The notes under the pieces are model-generated. The model did no database searches and was not told the DNA's origin. It worked only from the letters and a program-made list of their open reading frames with translations. A stretch of DNA of 64,000 bases from Balaenoptera acutorostrata (Eukaryota; Chordata; Mammalia; Artiodactyla; Balaenopteridae), in contig NC_080073.1 in the NCBI RefSeq assembly GCF_949987535.1, positions 20,146,116 through 20,210,115 of the forward strand, given 5' to 3'. Position 1 is the stretch's first letter; every line of letters starts with the position of its first letter. Both the position numbers and the translations under genes were made by a program. Below are positions 24,235 to 34,149 of this stretch, in pieces.

Positions 24235-24660
24235 ACAGATTGCCTTAGTCAGACTAGGCTAGGCTCTGCTGCGGCAACCAATCTCCACATTTCAGTGGTT
24301 TAACAACATGAAGATTTATCTCGTGATCATTTCACAGCCAAATTGGGTACTGAGTGGGCAGTTCTTCCTGAGATGGTGCAGGGATCCAGGCTTATTCCAT
24401 CTGTTGGCTCTGACACCCTCCAAGGGCTTTGAGTCCTCTACTGGAACTCTTACATCCAACCAGTTGACAAGGGAAGAGAGAAAGCGCTAAGAATCTCGCA
24501 GAAGACAGCAGTAGTGTACGTAATTCCATCACAATCTATTGGCCAAAATTAGTTAAGCAGCCCTAAACTGACTACAAAGGAGGATTGGAAGTGTGTTCCC
24601 AAGAAGAAGAGGATCAGTGAGAATACTGTCACACTAACAAGGACCATATTGTCCTATCTC
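24235..24660 (+). mobile_element. Old interspersed repeat, family uncertain
   Basis: 'tctgctgcggcaaccaatct', 'agtggtttaacaacatgaag', 'atggtgcagggatccaggc' and 'caatctattggcc' follow one another as in a known but unnamed (to me) mammalian repeat. A 60-codon plus frame here is not a gene. Confidence 0.45.
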
Positions 24661-24830
24661 CTGTAGGAATCCTATAGTAAGACATTTCAACCTGATCCCT
24701 CTATGTAACTTGAGACAATAAGTAGAAGTTTTTCTTTTCCCACTGAAAAGTATTTGCCAGAGTAATTAATGACACAGTAAAAGAAATTTCAAGAAAAATC
24801 ATTAAATTGTTCAGGGAAAACTTTTAAAGA

Positions 24831-25160
24831 AGAGGCAGGCAAACTGCAGCCTGTGGGCGGAATCTAGCCTGCTTGTTGTTGGACAACATGCAAACTAAGA
24901 ATGGCTTTTACATTAATAAATGTTTGAAAAAAATCAAAAGAAGGATATTTCATGATGTGAGAATTGCAGGAAATTCAAGTTTCAGTGTCCATACATAAAG
25001 TTTTATTGGAAAACTACCATGTTAATTCATTTGGATGTTGTCTATGGCTGCTTTTGTGTTACAGAAGCAGAGTTGAATTGTGACAGACACCGTATGTCCT
25101 GCCAAGCCTAAAATATTAACTCTCTGGTCCTTTACCAAAAAAGTTTGCCAATCTGTGTTT
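24831..25160. mobile_element. hAT-Charlie-type DNA transposon, nonautonomous
   Basis: The ends form inverted repeats: 'ggcaggcaaactgcagcc' on the left and 'aaagtttgccaatctgtg' on the right. Inside are 'aaagttttattggaaaacta' and 'tgtctatggctgcttttgtg', typical of a common hAT-derived mammalian element. TTTAAA-containing flanks on both sides could be the 8-base target duplication. No transposase frame is present. Confidence 0.78.
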
Positions 25161-26604
25161 AAACGCATTCAAACCGCATATAATTTAGTGTTGAAAAATC
25201 AGTAACAAAGTTACAAATCATTCTAGTGTTTGTATTCATTTTACAGGGGTGGGTACCAAAAAACAGCTGGACCTGAAGACAGAAAAACAAAAATTCACCT
25301 AATAAACAGTCAAGAGTAGGAAAAAACATGTTTTCAAACCAAAGAGATCCTGCTTAGGTAAAGAGGATTATTTACTTGTAGTTTACTAGAAGAGACAAAG
25401 GTAAGATCTCTTTTCATGTGTAAACAGATGCTTCTATGCTTAGGTTATTTATTCTCAAACTTACAGCCAGGTGGTCCTCACTGCCAAAAGCAAAGCCTCT
25501 TATTCACTTGGTACTCCAGCTCCTGGCTTCAAAATTTCTTGACAAAGAGCCATACTGGAGGTCATAAGTTAGAACTCCACCACTTACTAAAATGAATAAC
25601 TCAGTGTCAGACACAGTGATAAAAAATGCTGGTGAACTACAAACATCTCAACAAACAAAGTAGGTTTCCAAAGAACATCTAGTAGATATTCTAGTTCAAT
25701 TCCACCATATTTACAGTGTAAGCCTTTAGAGAAAGTGTCCAGAGTAAACTATTTCTTCTCAAGATATTTTGCAATTCAGAATTCCCTAGTTCACATTGGC
25801 AATATTCAATGGATTGTCTAAAGTATTCAAATGAGAATGTGATCAACAAAGCCACACCGACTTTTTCTTTTGAGGAAACTCCAACTATATTATGGAAATG
25901 GATGCAAACTTGCGACCCAGGGAAAATTCCCTACCTGATCTGCACTGAATTGTTCCCTTTGAACTCTGCTTTGGAATTTCAACAAATGCTTGTCATGAGT
26001 TTGATTATTTTCTCATTCATAACTAGTAATATATAAATATTTCTCTATATAACTATGAATATATATAGTCATGTATTTCTATGAGTTCAACTTGCCTTGT
26101 TAGTGGAAACCAAACCCATCACTCTAATTTTAATAAAAGTAGTAAAGATAAGTCTTTTGCTCATTTCTGTATCATTGCTGCCTCCAATTACTATTGCAAA
26201 GTCCTCATTTCCAAATAGAACCCTGAATGAATTCTTGCTATGACAAGTTCATCTAGTCTAGTGAATGAGCCAAGTAACGAGCATCAGGGATCAGGAAACT
26301 CAAGCTAAATTTCTATTTCTCTTCGTAACATTAAGTAAATCTTTAAATTTACTTTTAAGTCTTGTACCTCCTGGTATTGATGTCTCATGGCCCAGATGGA
26401 TGAGGGATAGTTCGCTTATTTTGTTTTCATTTTTGGATTGGACACTTCTGATGGAAGAAAGATAGAATTGATTTTTTTATTCAAAAGGAAGCCCCAATTT
26501 TAGATCTCTTAGGGCAAAACCAGGTTTGCTAATGTTTCTATTGAGGGACCATAGTTATAGCTGTTCAGGATTTTGTTTTTATGTATATAAAGTATACTTT
26601 TAAA
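25161..26604. other. Unique AT-rich sequence
   Basis: No gene or named repeat is recognised. Short frames at 25,809-26,036 and 26,265-26,465 have no recognisable domains. Confidence 0.45.
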
Positions 26605-26679
26605 TTTTTAAATTTTTATTTTTTTTATTGAAGTACAGTTGATATCTAATGTTTCAGGTATACAGCAAGGTGACCCAGT

Positions 26680-26722
<43 letters not shown>

Positions 26723-26862
26723 TCTTTTTCAGAATCTTTTCCATTATAGGTTATGACAAGATACTGAATATATTTTCTTGTGCTATACAGTAGATCCTCA
26801 TTGTTTATCTATTTTATACATAGTAGTGTGTATCTGTTAGTCCCCAATTCCCAGTTTAAAGT
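26605..26862 (-). mobile_element. L1 3' end, minus strand
   Basis: Complement of the cetartiodactyl-type L1 3' UTR: 'ttattgaagtacagttgat', 'cttttccattataggttatg', 'cttgtgctatacagtagatc' and 'ttgtttatctattttataca'. The A-tail of the element is the T-rich run near 26,615. An expanded dinucleotide tract lies inside it. Confidence 0.85.
26683..26720. repeat. (TG)n microsatellite inside L1 3' UTR
   Basis: About 19 pure TG units, at the site where other L1 copies in this window have a short dinucleotide run. Confidence 0.95.
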
Positions 26863-27787
26863 ATTCTTAAATGATGAGAATATTGGAGATATTTTTGGGA
26901 AAACTGTAATATTTATTATTTGTTGCCCATCATGACCAAATCTGTCAGAAGGAAAACTCATATTACTGAAGTCTGGGAGATTTAATGTATTTTAGGACTT
27001 TTATTTTGACTCGCTCTGCTGATTCATTTTAAAGTGTATTTCACTTCCCAGTCATCTACTTCTTCCCAATAATGTACGTACCATATCAACTGTTATTAAA
27101 CGTGAACAGAAATGAGCAATTCTTATTTTTATTAATAACGTAATTACATTTGGGACAAATACTTGTTTGATAGAAAAGTTGATGGATTTGGCATCTTAAT
27201 TTTGAGAAATGGATGGAAGACTACAAATTCATGAGAGCTTATGGTTTAAACAAAAAAAAAAGAAGAAGAAGAAGAAGAAAATAACCTAAAATTTCTCTTG
27301 GATGTAACCACAAAATATCTTGAAATTTTACAAAATTCAAAGGTAAAATACGGGAAATACTGGCAAATTGTTCAGAGTAGCTGAAATTATGCATTATAAA
27401 TATTTGTGTGCGTGTGTGAAATAACTGACATTTTGTGAGGATCAAAATTGCCACAGAAATTTGGCCAAGTCAGCATCAAGTGATTTCACACAATTATTGA
27501 ACTTTTCTCTGTTGGAGATGTTCCCGGCCAAATCCTTCATTTTTGGAAATTTCCTGGAGCTCCCTCGTCTGCCACAGAATAGCACTGAACGTTTCTCATC
27601 CAACAAATGAGCAAGACATTAGTGGCTCCCTTTAGTTTTTAGCTAAGCCTTTATCTTTTACCTCAGGAGAAGCTCCTTAGTTTTTCCTTCTACTCTTGAT
27701 TTTTGCCTGCTTGAGCAGCTTTCCAGAGAGGCCTCCAGGATTGACCCTTCTCACCCATCTGCTTGGCTAATTCTGCATCTCAAACTC
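26863..27787. other. Unique sequence
   Basis: No gene is recognised. A short purine tract with (GAA)n lies at 27,251-27,280. Confidence 0.45.
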
Positions 27788-27985
27788 TAGAGCAGCACCT
27801 TCCAATAAAGCCTTCAGGATGATGCAAATGTTCCACATCTGCATTGTCCAATATGGTAGCCACCAGCTATAGGAGGCTCTCAAGCACTTAAAATGCTAGT
27901 GCACTGGAGAACTAAAATTTTGAATTTATTTAATTTTAATCACTTTTAATTTAAATAATCACATGTCTCTGCATTGGAAAGCACA
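27788..27985. mobile_element. MER5A-like hAT DNA transposon
   Basis: 'gcattgtccaatatggtagc' followed by 'caccagctataggaggctct', 'aagcacttaaaatgctagtg' and an AT-rich stretch ending in 'aaataatcacatgtct' is the typical order of MER5-type elements. No coding capacity. Confidence 0.75.
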
Positions 27986-28004
27986 GCACTACATGGTCTC
28001 TTTC

Positions 28005-28185
28005 TGTACAGACTTTGCAACCCTTTTAAAAACTGGATTATAAATTTCATGAATACAGGTCCACGCCATGTCTGTTTTGTGCACTGTTGCATCAATAACA
28101 CATAATACTGTGTTTGGCACATAGTAGAATCTAAAATGTTTTTCTTAAATGTATGATTGACTGCATGAATGAATATAGGAACTTT
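28005..28185 (+). mobile_element. L2 LINE 3' end
   Basis: 'aatttcatgaatacagg', 'catgtctgttttgtgcactg' and 'tgtttggcacatagtagaat' match the terminal L2 order in diverged form. Confidence 0.6.
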
Positions 28186-28710
28186 AAGGACAAAGGTAAA
28201 ATTCAAATGGGGAAGAAAAAATGGTCTATATGTGCCCTTTAATCTTAGCATATATTAAATCAATTCTTTTTTAAAGATGATCTCTTTAAGGTAATATTGT
28301 CCATTCACCAAACTGTGGAACACAAAGAAGTGATAAGTTTCTCATTGTGGGTTATCTTCTGAGCTCTAGTCCCTTAACCTAACGGGACTCTGTCAAATAT
28401 ATATGAAACTGTAGAGGAGCGTGTTTTCATGGATCAGTTTTGCTCACAGGGTTGTATCAACCAGTCGTATCAGTGACTGGCACATATTCTTCTCAATAAG
28501 TATAAATTCCTGGGAGATCAGTTATTGCACCTGTAGATTACAGCTTTGTCAACATCTGCAAGTATGAAAGAGATAGTGGGGAACCGCAGGAGAGGCACAA
28601 AGCATGGTTTTCACGCATTAGTTCATTTAGCTCCATATTGCTACTTTCTACCACGTGCTTCACTACTTATGGCCTACCATGACCAAATGTCAAACAACAC
28701 AACAATAAAT
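28186..28710. other. Unique sequence
   Basis: No gene or repeat is recognised. Confidence 0.4.
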
Positions 28711-29530
28711 ACAGAGTTACACCTCACACTGGTCAGAATGACCATTGTTAAAAAGTCCACAAAAAATGCTGGAGAGGGTGTGGAGAAAAGGGAACCCCCT
28801 ACACTACTGGTGAGAATGTAACTTGGTACAACCACTATGGAGAACAGTATGGAGGTTCCAAAGCTACTATATGATCCAGCAATCCCACTGCTGGGCATAT
28901 TTCCAGGGAAAACCATAATGTGAAAAGATACATGCACCCCAATGTTCGCTGCAGCACTATCTACAATAGCTAAGACATGGTAGCAACCTAATATACATCG
29001 ACAGATGAATGGATAAAGAAGATGTAGTACATATATACAATGGAATGTTACTCAGTCATAAAAAAGAATGACATAATGCCATTTGCAGCAACATGGATGG
29101 ACCTAGAGATTATCATACTAAGTGAAGTTACTCATAAAGAGAAAGACAAATACCATACGATATCACATATGTGGAATCTAAAATATGACGCAAATGAACT
29201 TAGCTACGAAACAGAAACAGACTCACAGACATGGAGAACAGACTTGTGGTTGCCAAGGGAGAGGGGTGGTGGGGGAGGGATGGATTGGGAGTGTGGGATT
29301 AGCAGATGCAAACTAGTATATAGAGAATGGATAAACAACAAGGGCCCGCTGTACAGCACAGGGAACTATATTCAATATCCTGTGATAAACCACAAAGGAA
29401 AAGAATATGAAAAAGAATGTGTGTGTGTATATATATATATGTATGACTGAATCACTAATTCACGGTACAGCAGAAATTAACACAACATTGTAAATCAACT
29501 CTACTTCAATAAAATAAATTAAAAAAATAC
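28711..29530 (+). mobile_element. 5'-truncated L1 with ORF2 C-terminus
   Basis: It begins near 'acagagttacacctcac' in the ORF2 C-terminal region and runs to 'aacacaacattgtaaatcaa' and an A-rich tail. The conserved cysteine/histidine motif of ORF2p lies near 28,770-28,825; one cysteine codon is changed to tyrosine and the next codons include a stop. A 136-codon frame from 29,040 is the ORF2 end read into the 3' UTR. The 3' UTR has G-rich DNA at 29,262-29,303 and (TG)n/(TA)n at 29,420-29,440. Confidence 0.9.
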
Positions 29531-30111
29531 AAAGTGAGCTCTCAGGCTGTAGAGTTCTACTTTGTTATGGGATAGGACAACAGTATACAACCCAACACAG
29601 TTGTATTTAGTACATAAGTCACATCCCAGATGAGACAAAAGAGATCACTTCCTATGCAATAAAGCCAAACAATTTTTAAAAGATAAGTGGCTCACACCAA
29701 CCTTTTTGGCAAGAGCTCATGTAAAGTAAAACAGTACTTAAAATTAAAGCCAACTTGCAGGCAGAATCAGAGGTGCACTTGGAAGAAAACAAACTCACTT
29801 GTTGAAAGTTTCTTAATATGTAATGGACCATCTAAACATAGACCAGTTCAATGAATGACGATGCCGGATTACTGAAAATCTGAATCAAAGAAAACTATAG
29901 GCAAACATAATAAATAAATATTTCTGACCATCACTCAAATTAACTGTGAACAAATAGTAACCAACGTGGCAATCTAGCAACAATAAAAAAAGTTTATTAT
30001 CAGCATGTACAAAATGCAACAAATAATAATAACTGCTTATTTTAGAGTCAATCTTTTCATCTTTAATTTTGCTTAAACTACGTATGCAACAAGTTTCACA
30101 ACACCTAAAGC
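29531..30111. other. Unique AT-rich sequence
   Basis: No gene or repeat is recognised. Confidence 0.45.
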
Positions 30112-30205
30112 ATGATAGTGGAAAGATCAGTGGGGTGCTAGATTCTAGAACCGTGTGGCACTGGTCAAGTCATTTCCCTGCTTGAGTTTAAATAGTGTGA
30201 GCACA
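30112..30205 (+). mobile_element. MIR SINE fragment
   Basis: 'gatagtggaaagatcagtgg' and 'ggtcaagtcatttccctgc' match the first half of MIR, diverged. Confidence 0.55.
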
Positions 30206-30214
30206 ATAATGGCA

Positions 30215-30415
30215 GTTATGATCTATGATTGCTTAGCAAGCTCAAGGCACTCTACATTATCTCACACTATCGTCTCTGAAGTGTCACAGTTATCCCCATT
30301 TTGCTGGTGGGGAAACTGGAACTTAGAGAGGTTAAGTAACCAGCACAAGGACACAGCTAGAAAGTAGCAAACCCTGGCAGTCTGAATCCAGAGCATTATG
30401 TGACAGAGACCATTA
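30215..30415 (-). mobile_element. MIR SINE, minus strand
   Basis: The plus strand reads the MIR complement: 'cagttatccccattttgctg', 'ggaaactggaacttagagag', 'gttaagtaaccagcacaagg' and 'ggcagtctgaatccagagc'. Confidence 0.75.
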
Positions 30416-30477
30416 ATATCTGTTTGTTCTGTTTTACTTACTAACAAAGCCCCCTATATTATTGGAGGCAGCAATGG

Positions 30478-30888
30478 GTCTAATGAAAGACGACATCTGC
30501 CAGTCTCCCTTGCACATAAGTAGGGACATAAGATTATGTTCTGGCTTAGTAAGATGTAAGGTAAGTTACTGGGTGTGCCTTCTGGAAAGGTTTCTTAAAG
30601 GGGTGATGGATAGACCAAATCCTTGTTGCCTTCCCTCCTTTCTGACTGAGTGGATGCCACGGGAGCCACAGGGGTGATTAGGTAACTTTGAAGACAAAGC
30701 CATGTGCTAAATTATCAAGTAGAAAACTAGAAGATGCCTGGGTTCCTGGTGACAATGGAGCTCCCCTATTAACCCCGAAGTACCTACCTCCAGGCTTAAT
30801 TTATGTGAGAGAGAAATAAACTCTCTTGTTCAAGCTTCTGTTATTTTAGGTTTTCTGTTCTACATAGTTGAACTAATCTCAACTAATA
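30478..30888 (+). mobile_element. Ancient interspersed repeat, third copy
   Basis: Contains 'cagtctcccttgcacataag', 'gcctgggttcctggtgacaa', 'gtgagagagaaataaactct' and 'caactaatacaat', in the order shared with the copies at 2.7 and 19.7 kb. Confidence 0.55.
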
Positions 30889-31038
30889 CAATTATAAAGG
30901 ATGTAAAAAAAGACTTGAACAAAATGAGAGATATTCAAGAACATGGATAGTTTCAATGATATAATGTTGTCAATTCTCCCCAAATCATGAAATCTTTGAA
31001 CTTCAAGCAAAATCCCCACAGCTATTCATGGAATTTAA

Positions 31039-31317
31039 CAATATGAACCGGGGCTTCCCTGGTGGCGCAGTGGTTGAGAATCCGCCTGCCAATGCAGGGG
31101 ACACGGGTTCGAGCCCTGGTCTGGGAAGATCCCACGTGCCGCGGAGCAGCTGGGCCCGTGAGCCACAATTACTGAGCCTGCGCGTCTGGAGCCTGTGCTC
31201 CGCAACAAGAGAGGCCGCGATAGTGAGAGGCCCGCGCACCGCGACGAAGAGTGGCCCCCGCTTGCCACAACTGGAGAAAGCCCTCGCACAGGAACTAAGA
31301 CCCAACACAGCCATAAA

Positions 31318-31353
<36 letters not shown>

Positions 31354-31374
31354 TTAAAAAAACCAATATGAACC
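31039..31374 (+). mobile_element. CHR-type SINE with perfect target-site duplication
   Basis: The body is 31,051-31,363: 'gggcttccctggtggcgcag' head, B box 'gggttcgagccc', GC-rich body, (TAAA)n tail. The direct repeat 'caatatgaacc' is at 31,039-31,049 and 31,364-31,374. It is very similar to the copies at 1.9 and 58.0 kb. Frames of 80-100 codons on both strands are artefacts. Confidence 0.96.
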
Positions 31375-32685
31375 TATAATTAATTTAGCTGAACAAATCA
31401 GCATGGATATGTAAGTAATTTTGAGGACAATATTGATGGTGGAGGAGAATACCATACAGGGTATGTAGAATGATTGTAAAGCTATAATAATATGGTCTTG
31501 TAAATAAGTTTTTAGTGCAGGGCTATGGCATAAAACAATGGAAATAAGTAGAAGGCATCTTTATTAATATGAGGGGAAAGATGGGCTACTCAAACTATCC
31601 CGGGGGAAATGGTTACTCATAAGTAAATAATGAAGAGCAAATCCCTACCTCACATCACAGCATCACAGACAAATTCCAGTTGGATCAAATACTTAAATAT
31701 GGAAAGAATGATTTTTATGACCTCAGAATAGAGAAGAATTAAAAAAAAAAACACGATAATCAAAAACCTCAGATTAGGAGATTGGTTCAAGATGGCAGAG
31801 TAGAAGGACATGCTCTCACTCCCTCTTGTGAGAACACCAGAATCAAAACTAACTGCTGAACAATCATCAACAGGAAGACACTGGAACTCAACAAAAAAAG
31901 ATACCTCACATCCAAAGACAAAGGAGAAGCCACAGTGAGATGGTAGGAGGGGCACAATCACAATAAAATCAAATCCCATAACTGCTGGGTGGGTGACTCA
32001 CAAACTGGAGAACACTTATACCACAGAAGTCCACCCACTGGAGTGAAGGTTCTGAGATCCACGTCAGGCTTCCCAACCTGGGGGTCTGGCAATGGGAGGA
32101 GAAATTCCTAGAGAATCAGAGTTTGAAGGTTAGCGGGATTTGATTACAGGACTTTGACAGGACTGGGGGAAACAGAGACTCCACTCTTGGAGGGCACACA
32201 AAGAATACTGTGTGCATCGGGACCCAGGGGAAGGAACAGTGACCTCATACAACACTGAACCAGACCTACCTGCTAGTGTTGGAGGGTCTCCTGCAGAGGC
32301 GGGGGGTGGCTGTGTCTCACCATGAGGACAAGGACACTGGCAGCAGAAATTCTGGGAAGTACACCTTGGTGTGAGCCCTCCCAGAGGCTGCCATAAGCCC
32401 CACCAAAGAGCCCAGGTAGGCTCCAGTGTTGGGTCACCTCAGGCCAAACAACCAACAGGGAGGGAACCCAGCCCCACCCATCAGCAGACAAGTGGATTAA
32501 AGTTTTACTAAGCTCTGCCTACCAGAGCAACACCCAGCTCTACCCACCACCAGTCCCTCCCATCAGGAAGCTTGCACAAGCCTCTTAGATAGCCTCATCC
32601 ACCAGAGAGCAGACAGCAGAAGCAAGAAGAACTACAATCCTGAAGCCTGTGGAACAAAAACCATGTTCACAGAAAGACAGACAAG

Positions 32686-33588
32686 ATGAGAAGGCAGAGA
32701 GCTATGTACCAGATGAAGGGACAAGATAAAACCCCAGAAAAACAACTAAATGAAGTGGAGATAGGCAACCTTCCAGAAAAAGAATTCAGAATAATGATAG
32801 TGAAGATGATCCAGGACCTTGGAAAAAGAATGGAGAAAAAGATCTAGAAGATGCAAGAAATGTTTAACAAAGACCTACAAGAATTAAAGAACAAACAAAC
32901 AGAGATGAACAATACAATAACTGAAATGAAAACTACACTAGAAGGAATCAATAGCACAATAACTGAGGCAGAAGAACGGATAAGTGACCTGGAGGACAGA
33001 ATGGTGGAATTCACTGCTGCGGAACAGAATAAAGAAAAAAGAAGGAAAGGAAATGAAGACAGCCTAAGAGACCTCTGGGACAACATTAAACACAACAACA
33101 TTCGCATTATGGGGGTCCCAGAAGGAGAAGAGAGAGAGAAAGGACCCCAGAAAATATTTGAAGAGATTATAGTCGAAAACTTCCCTAACATGGGAAAGGA
33201 AACAGCCACCCAAGTCCAGGAAGTGCAGAGAGTCCCATACAGGATAAACCCAAGGAGAAACACGCCGAGACACATGGTAATCAAATTGGCAAAAATTAAA
33301 GACAAAGAAAAACTATTGAAAGCAGCAAGGGAAAAATGACAAATAACATACAAGGGAACTCCCATAAGGTTAACAGCTGATTTCTCAGCAGAAACTCTAC
33401 AGTCCAGAAGGGAGTGTCATGATATACTTAAAGTGATGAAAGGGAAGAACCTACAACCAAGATTACTCTACCCAGCAAGGAACGCATTCAGAGTCAATGG
33501 AGAAATCGAACACTTTACAGACAAGCAAAAGCTAAGAGAATTCAGCATCACCAAACCAGCTCTACAACAAATGCTAAAAGAAGTCTCT
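32686..33588 (+). pseudogene. L1 copy 1 ORF1 (RNA-binding chaperone), broken
   Basis: ORF1p normally forms trimers that bind L1 RNA in cytoplasmic particles. The start ATG at 32,686 opens 'MRRQRAMYQMKGQDK'. A 9-base insertion relative to copy 2 brings an in-frame TAG at 32,845. The frame then runs from 32,851 through a coiled-coil-like segment ('ITEAEERISDLEDRM'), an RRM-like region and the C-terminal motif 'YRINPRRNTPRHMVIKL'. A TGA at 33,337, where copy 2 has a CAA codon, breaks it again. The rest reads on through the usual C-terminus. The expected terminal TAG is an AAG at 33,589, so there is no ORF1 stop. Inactive as a protein gene. Confidence 0.9.
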
Positions 33589-34149
33589 AAGTGGGAAACA
33601 CAAGAGAAGAAAAGGACCTACAAAAACAAACCCAAAACAATTAAGAAAATGGTAATAGGAACATACATATCAATAATTACCTTAAATGTGAATGGATTAA
33701 ATGCTCCAACCAAAAGACACAGGCTCGCTGAATGGATACAAAAACAAGACCCATCTATATGCTGTCTACAAGAGACCCACTTCAGACCTAGGGACACATA
33801 CAGACTGAAAGTGAGGGGATGGAAAAAGATATTCCATGCAAATGGAAATCAAAAGAAAGCTGGAGTAGCAGTACTCATATCAGATAAAATAGACTTTAAA
33901 ATAAAGAATGTTACAAAAGACAAGAAAGGACATTACATAATTATCAAGGGATCAATCCAAGAAGAAGATATAACAATTATAAATATATATGCACCCAACA
34001 TAGGAGCACCTCAATACATAAGGCAACCGCTAACAGCTATAAAAGAGGAAATCGACAGTAACACAATAATAGTGGGGGACTTTAACACCTCACTTACACC
34101 AATGGACAGATCTTCCAAACAGAAAATTAATAAGGAAACACAGCTTTAA
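33340..34149 (+). pseudogene. Continuous frame joining L1 ORF1 C-terminus to ORF2 endonuclease N-terminus
   Basis: From 33,340 to the stop at 34,147-34,149, 269 codons are open with no break. The first Met in this stretch is at 33,433. The frame covers the ORF1p C-terminal segment ('KNLQPRLLYPARNAF'), the former ORF1-ORF2 spacer, and the ORF2p endonuclease start at Met 33,649, with 'TLNVNGLNAPTKRH', 'LQETHF', 'NIYAPN' and 'VGDFNT'. In copy 2 the two ORFs are in different frames with stops between. Here the ORF1 TAG is AAG, the spacer is 1 base shorter, and the spacer TAA is AAA. The frame ends early because of a 1-base deletion near 34,143. I take this as a decay product, not a selected fusion. 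Confidence 0.85.

Noticed and set aside
31003..31330. Frames of 84-103 codons on both strands
   Set aside because: They lie in the GC-rich body of a CHR SINE; the same frames occur at 1.9 and 58 kb in other copies of the SINE.
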